Source: Lentibacillus sp. Marseille-P4043 | GTDB taxonomy: Bacteria; Bacillota; Bacilli; Bacillales; Amphibacillaceae | Assembly (NCBI RefSeq): GCF_900258515.1 | Contig: NZ_LT984884.1 | Coordinates: 1,499,168-1,563,167 of the forward strand | Length of the DNA: 64,000 bases | Direction: 5' to 3' | Shown here: piece after piece, positions 62,048 through 64,000 of the stretch | Layout of the letters: the number at the start of each line of letters is the position of its first letter | Position numbering within the stretch: position 1 is the stretch's first letter | Notes under the pieces: model-generated | What the model saw: only the letters and a program-made list of their open reading frames with translations | Told to the model about the DNA's origin: nothing | Databases searched by the model: none | Made by a program: the position numbers and the translations under genes

Positions 62048-62989
62048 ATGGATCAATATTATATAACTAATTCTGATGTTCACGAAGTGTTAAATCAACA
62101 TGGGTTAATAGCTAGAGATTTTGGTAAATTACCTAGGAGTGGCCAAAGACAAGTATTTGAAGTGGAATTTAATACAAAAAGATCAAGTATGCTTAAGTTT
62201 GTTGATGTGTCTTCTTATTATACTTATCAAAGGTTGGAGTGGAATGACCTATCAGATACTGAATTTGAACATGAAAAGGAATATGAAATTGAGGCGAGAT
62301 CGAAAAGAATTATTAGGGAGTTAGAGGCATCAAAAAAATGTCCTATCTTGCCACAACTAGAGATATTGGATGGATACCAAATTTTTACAACAGGAAATTA
62401 TAATTTCATATACTATTTCGAAACAAAATTTGAAGGAAAAACATTAGATAAAAGTGACTTGTACCAAAGCCAGCAAGATATTAACACCGTTGTTGAATTT
62501 TTACTTCAAATGGTCAAACAAATTAGGATAATGCACGATGCTGGTTATGTGCACAGAGATCTGACACCAAGAAATATAATCTACTATCAAGGTGAGTATA
62601 AGATAATCGATGCTGGTTTAGTAAAATCAAATGATGAAGAAAAACTTACTGCTACTAGGGTTGAAATTGGTACACCATATTATATGGCGCCAGAACAAGC
62701 TAAAAGGACTTCTGATTATACATGGGATTTTAGAACTGACTTATTTTCAGTTGGGTTAATTGCAATTGAAATATTTTTACCAAAGTCTCGGATTCTTGAC
62801 AAAAAGGACAAAAGGGATTTACATTTTATTTTTCAAATTTGGAAAGATAAAGATTCTAGTCCAAAGTCAATATATTTATTTAGTAAAGTGATAGCTAGAC
62901 TTGCCATAGAACAACGTCACAAAAGATGGTCAGATTTAGATGAATTATTATCTATGTTAGAGAATTTGACTAGGGAGGATATACAATGA
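62048..62989 (+). CDS. Eukaryotic-type Ser/Thr protein kinase
   Basis: The 313-residue protein is a single kinase domain without membrane anchor. Visible motifs are the ATP lysine (SMLK, Lys50), the catalytic loop HRDLTPRN (Asp171), the metal-binding DAG in place of DFG (Asp188) and the P+1/APE region GTPYYMAPEQ (208-217). It therefore looks active and differs from PASTA kinases such as PrkC. The target is unknown; the overlap of 4 bases with the next gene suggests that its partner is encoded there. Confidence 0.85.
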   Translation: MDQYYITNSDVHEVLNQHGLIARDFGKLPRSGQRQVFEVEFNTKRSSMLKFVDVSSYYTYQRLEWNDLSDTEFEHEKEYEIEARSKRIIRELEASKKCPILPQLEILDGYQIFTTGNYNFIYYFETKFEGKTLDKSDLYQSQQDINTVVEFLLQMVKQIRIMHDAGYVHRDLTPRNIIYYQGEYKIIDAGLVKSNDEEKLTATRVEIGTPYYMAPEQAKRTSDYTWDFRTDLFSVGLIAIEIFLPKSRILDKKDKRDLHFIFQIWKDKDSSPKSIYLFSKVIARLAIEQRHKRWSDLDELLSMLENLTREDIQ

Positions 62990-64000
62990 TTTTTGCACAA
63001 CATGGTCCAGCGTGGAAACCTAAGTTAGAACGATTATTTTCAAATGACTTAATTGATGGTGTGATTTGGGATCCAAGAGAAGAGAAAGTAGATAGAATTA
63101 AAGAAATCCGAAATAATGATCATAATTATTCCTTAGTTCAAAATGTAGTTGATCTAAAAATATATTATAAACAATTTGAGTCATCTATCGTAAAAAGATT
63201 GAGTGAATTAGACTATTTTCCGAAGAGTAATATTGATAGGGCCTTTTTGCGAAACACAGAGAACCTTGAAACTTTAGTGAGTAGGTCTATAGACTTTCAA
63301 TTAGAATTTGATGTTGACGTAGTAATGGCACCGTCATTTTATTTATATAGTTTTAATGATAGAATAGTTGATAAACTATTTGATACATGGGAGATTTTTT
63401 ATGACCAGCTTCAAGATAATGGAATAGATAAAAATAAATTCGTTTCAATAATTTTTAATGAGACTGCACTCGAGAATAAGTCTTACATTTCTGATTTTCT
63501 TGATGACTTTAGTGACATTTCGCAAAAGTTTGACGGGATATATATTACTATTGATAGGGAAAAAGTTAAACATAGGCATGATTTTAATCCTAATCGTCTT
63601 AATGGTATGCTCCAATTTATATATGATTTAAAAAACTTAGGTCTAAAAGTTGTTATAGGTTATTCCGGAATTGAAAGTGTGTTATATTTTGCTGTTGGCG
63701 CTAATGCTATTGGAACAGGTTGGTTTTATTCTTTAAGAAATTTTAATAGAGAACAAAAGGGTTTAGAACCAGTTGAAAGTATGGGAAGACAGAAAAAGCG
63801 GTATACATCGATGAGTATGTTATACGAATTAGCAATTGAAGATGAAATATTTAGTATACCTAAAAATCTTAAGGAAGAACTATACGAAAAAATACTTACT
63901 GGCTGTGAATTAGATTCTAAAGTTAATGAAGGTAATATTGAAAATATAAATTTTAATGATATGTATCAACAATATTTCGAAGCTATGAAACAGGTTGTAG
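62986..64000 (+). CDS. Kinase-linked protein of unrecognised family, partial
   Basis: The frame is open for at least 338 codons to the window edge. The start ATG overlaps the kinase stop (ATGA) and follows GGGAGG. Alternating beta/alpha segments (LIDGVIWDPRE, DVVMAPSF, FDGIYITIDRE, LKVVIGYSGIESV, ANAIGTGWFYSLRNF) suggest a TIM-barrel, possibly resembling tRNA-guanine transglycosylase-like barrels in layout. I cannot name it. A role together with the kinase, for example in stress response or phage defence, is only inference. Confidence 0.7.
   Translation, partial: MIFAQHGPAWKPKLERLFSNDLIDGVIWDPREEKVDRIKEIRNNDHNYSLVQNVVDLKIYYKQFESSIVKRLSELDYFPKSNIDRAFLRNTENLETLVSRSIDFQLEFDVDVVMAPSFYLYSFNDRIVDKLFDTWEIFYDQLQDNGIDKNKFVSIIFNETALENKSYISDFLDDFSDISQKFDGIYITIDREKVKHRHDFNPNRLNGMLQFIYDLKNLGLKVVIGYSGIESVLYFAVGANAIGTGWFYSLRNFNREQKGLEPVESMGRQKKRYTSMSMLYELAIEDEIFSIPKNLKEELYEKILTGCELDSKVNEGNIENINFNDMYQQYFEAMKQVV

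Overview
The window reads as chromosomal DNA of a low-GC Gram-positive rod of the family Bacillaceae, probably a marine or halotolerant relative of Oceanobacillus/Virgibacillus. The basis is strong GGAGG-type ribosome sites with frequent TTG/GTG starts, CcpA-type cre sites, LXG/YwqH/YwqI secretion genes, a Hol_Tox type I toxin, a CapB/YwqE phosphoregulatory set and TTGACA/TATAAT promoters. Genus-level placement is inference. No rRNA, tRNA or CRISPR array was seen.

Region 1 (1-26.8 kb) is a carbohydrate island centred on N-acetylgalactosamine. After the tail of a sugar ABC permease comes an AraC regulator divergent from a binding protein, two permeases, a GH112 galacto-N-biose/lacto-N-biose phosphorylase and a tiny membrane protein. 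Then follow a ROK kinase, a dehydratase remnant and a Gfo/Idh/MocA protein. Two mobile elements interrupt the island: an IS with a DDE transposase (10.0-11.6 kb) and a 3,267-bp four-gene transposon (11,946-15,212) with 13-bp inverted ends and a 7-bp target duplication. Beyond them lie a secreted GH31 enzyme that looks like an alpha-N-acetylgalactosaminidase, a GntR/UTRA regulator, agaS, a mannose-family PTS (IIB, IIC, IID, IIA), an N-acetylhexosamine-6-phosphate deacetylase, tagatose-6-phosphate kinase and tagatose-1,6-bisphosphate aldolase. Together they suggest release of GalNAc from mucin-type glycans outside the cell, import as GalNAc-6-P or as Gal-beta-1,3-HexNAc disaccharide, and conversion to triose phosphates. 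Matching palindromic operators with identical spacing to the -10 box tie the GH31 gene to the regulator gene.

Region 2 (26.8-42.6 kb) is accessory. It holds a frameshifted zinc-ribbon/TPR gene, a YwqH-YwqI-LXG toxin cluster whose LXG gene is frameshifted, a lipoprotein, a coiled-coil repeat protein, HAD hydrolases (one broken), remnants of a GH1 glucosidase and a Uma2 nuclease, cutC, an Rpn-type nuclease and metA. A HEPN/MNT pair sits among three copies, two of them degenerate, of a type I toxin-antitoxin locus. A NERD protein, a 21-bp GC-rich tandem array and a LysM-NlpC/P60 endopeptidase follow. A 27-bp palindromic repeat occurs nine times between 27.9 and 42.6 kb.

Region 3 (42.6-61.9 kb) is a capsule/exopolysaccharide locus: chain-length adaptor and tyrosine kinase, two PHP-type tyrosine phosphatases (the first lacking metal ligands), an orphan LuxR-type response regulator, gtaB, ugd, an initiating phosphoglycosyl transferase, a Wzy-like polymerase, five glycosyltransferases, a MurJ/Wzx-like flippase, and a truncated and a complete manC. 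The precursors are UDP-glucose, UDP-glucuronate and GDP-mannose.

Region 4 (62.0 kb to the end) starts a separate two-gene unit: a eukaryotic-type Ser/Thr protein kinase translationally coupled to a protein of unrecognised family that runs off the window.
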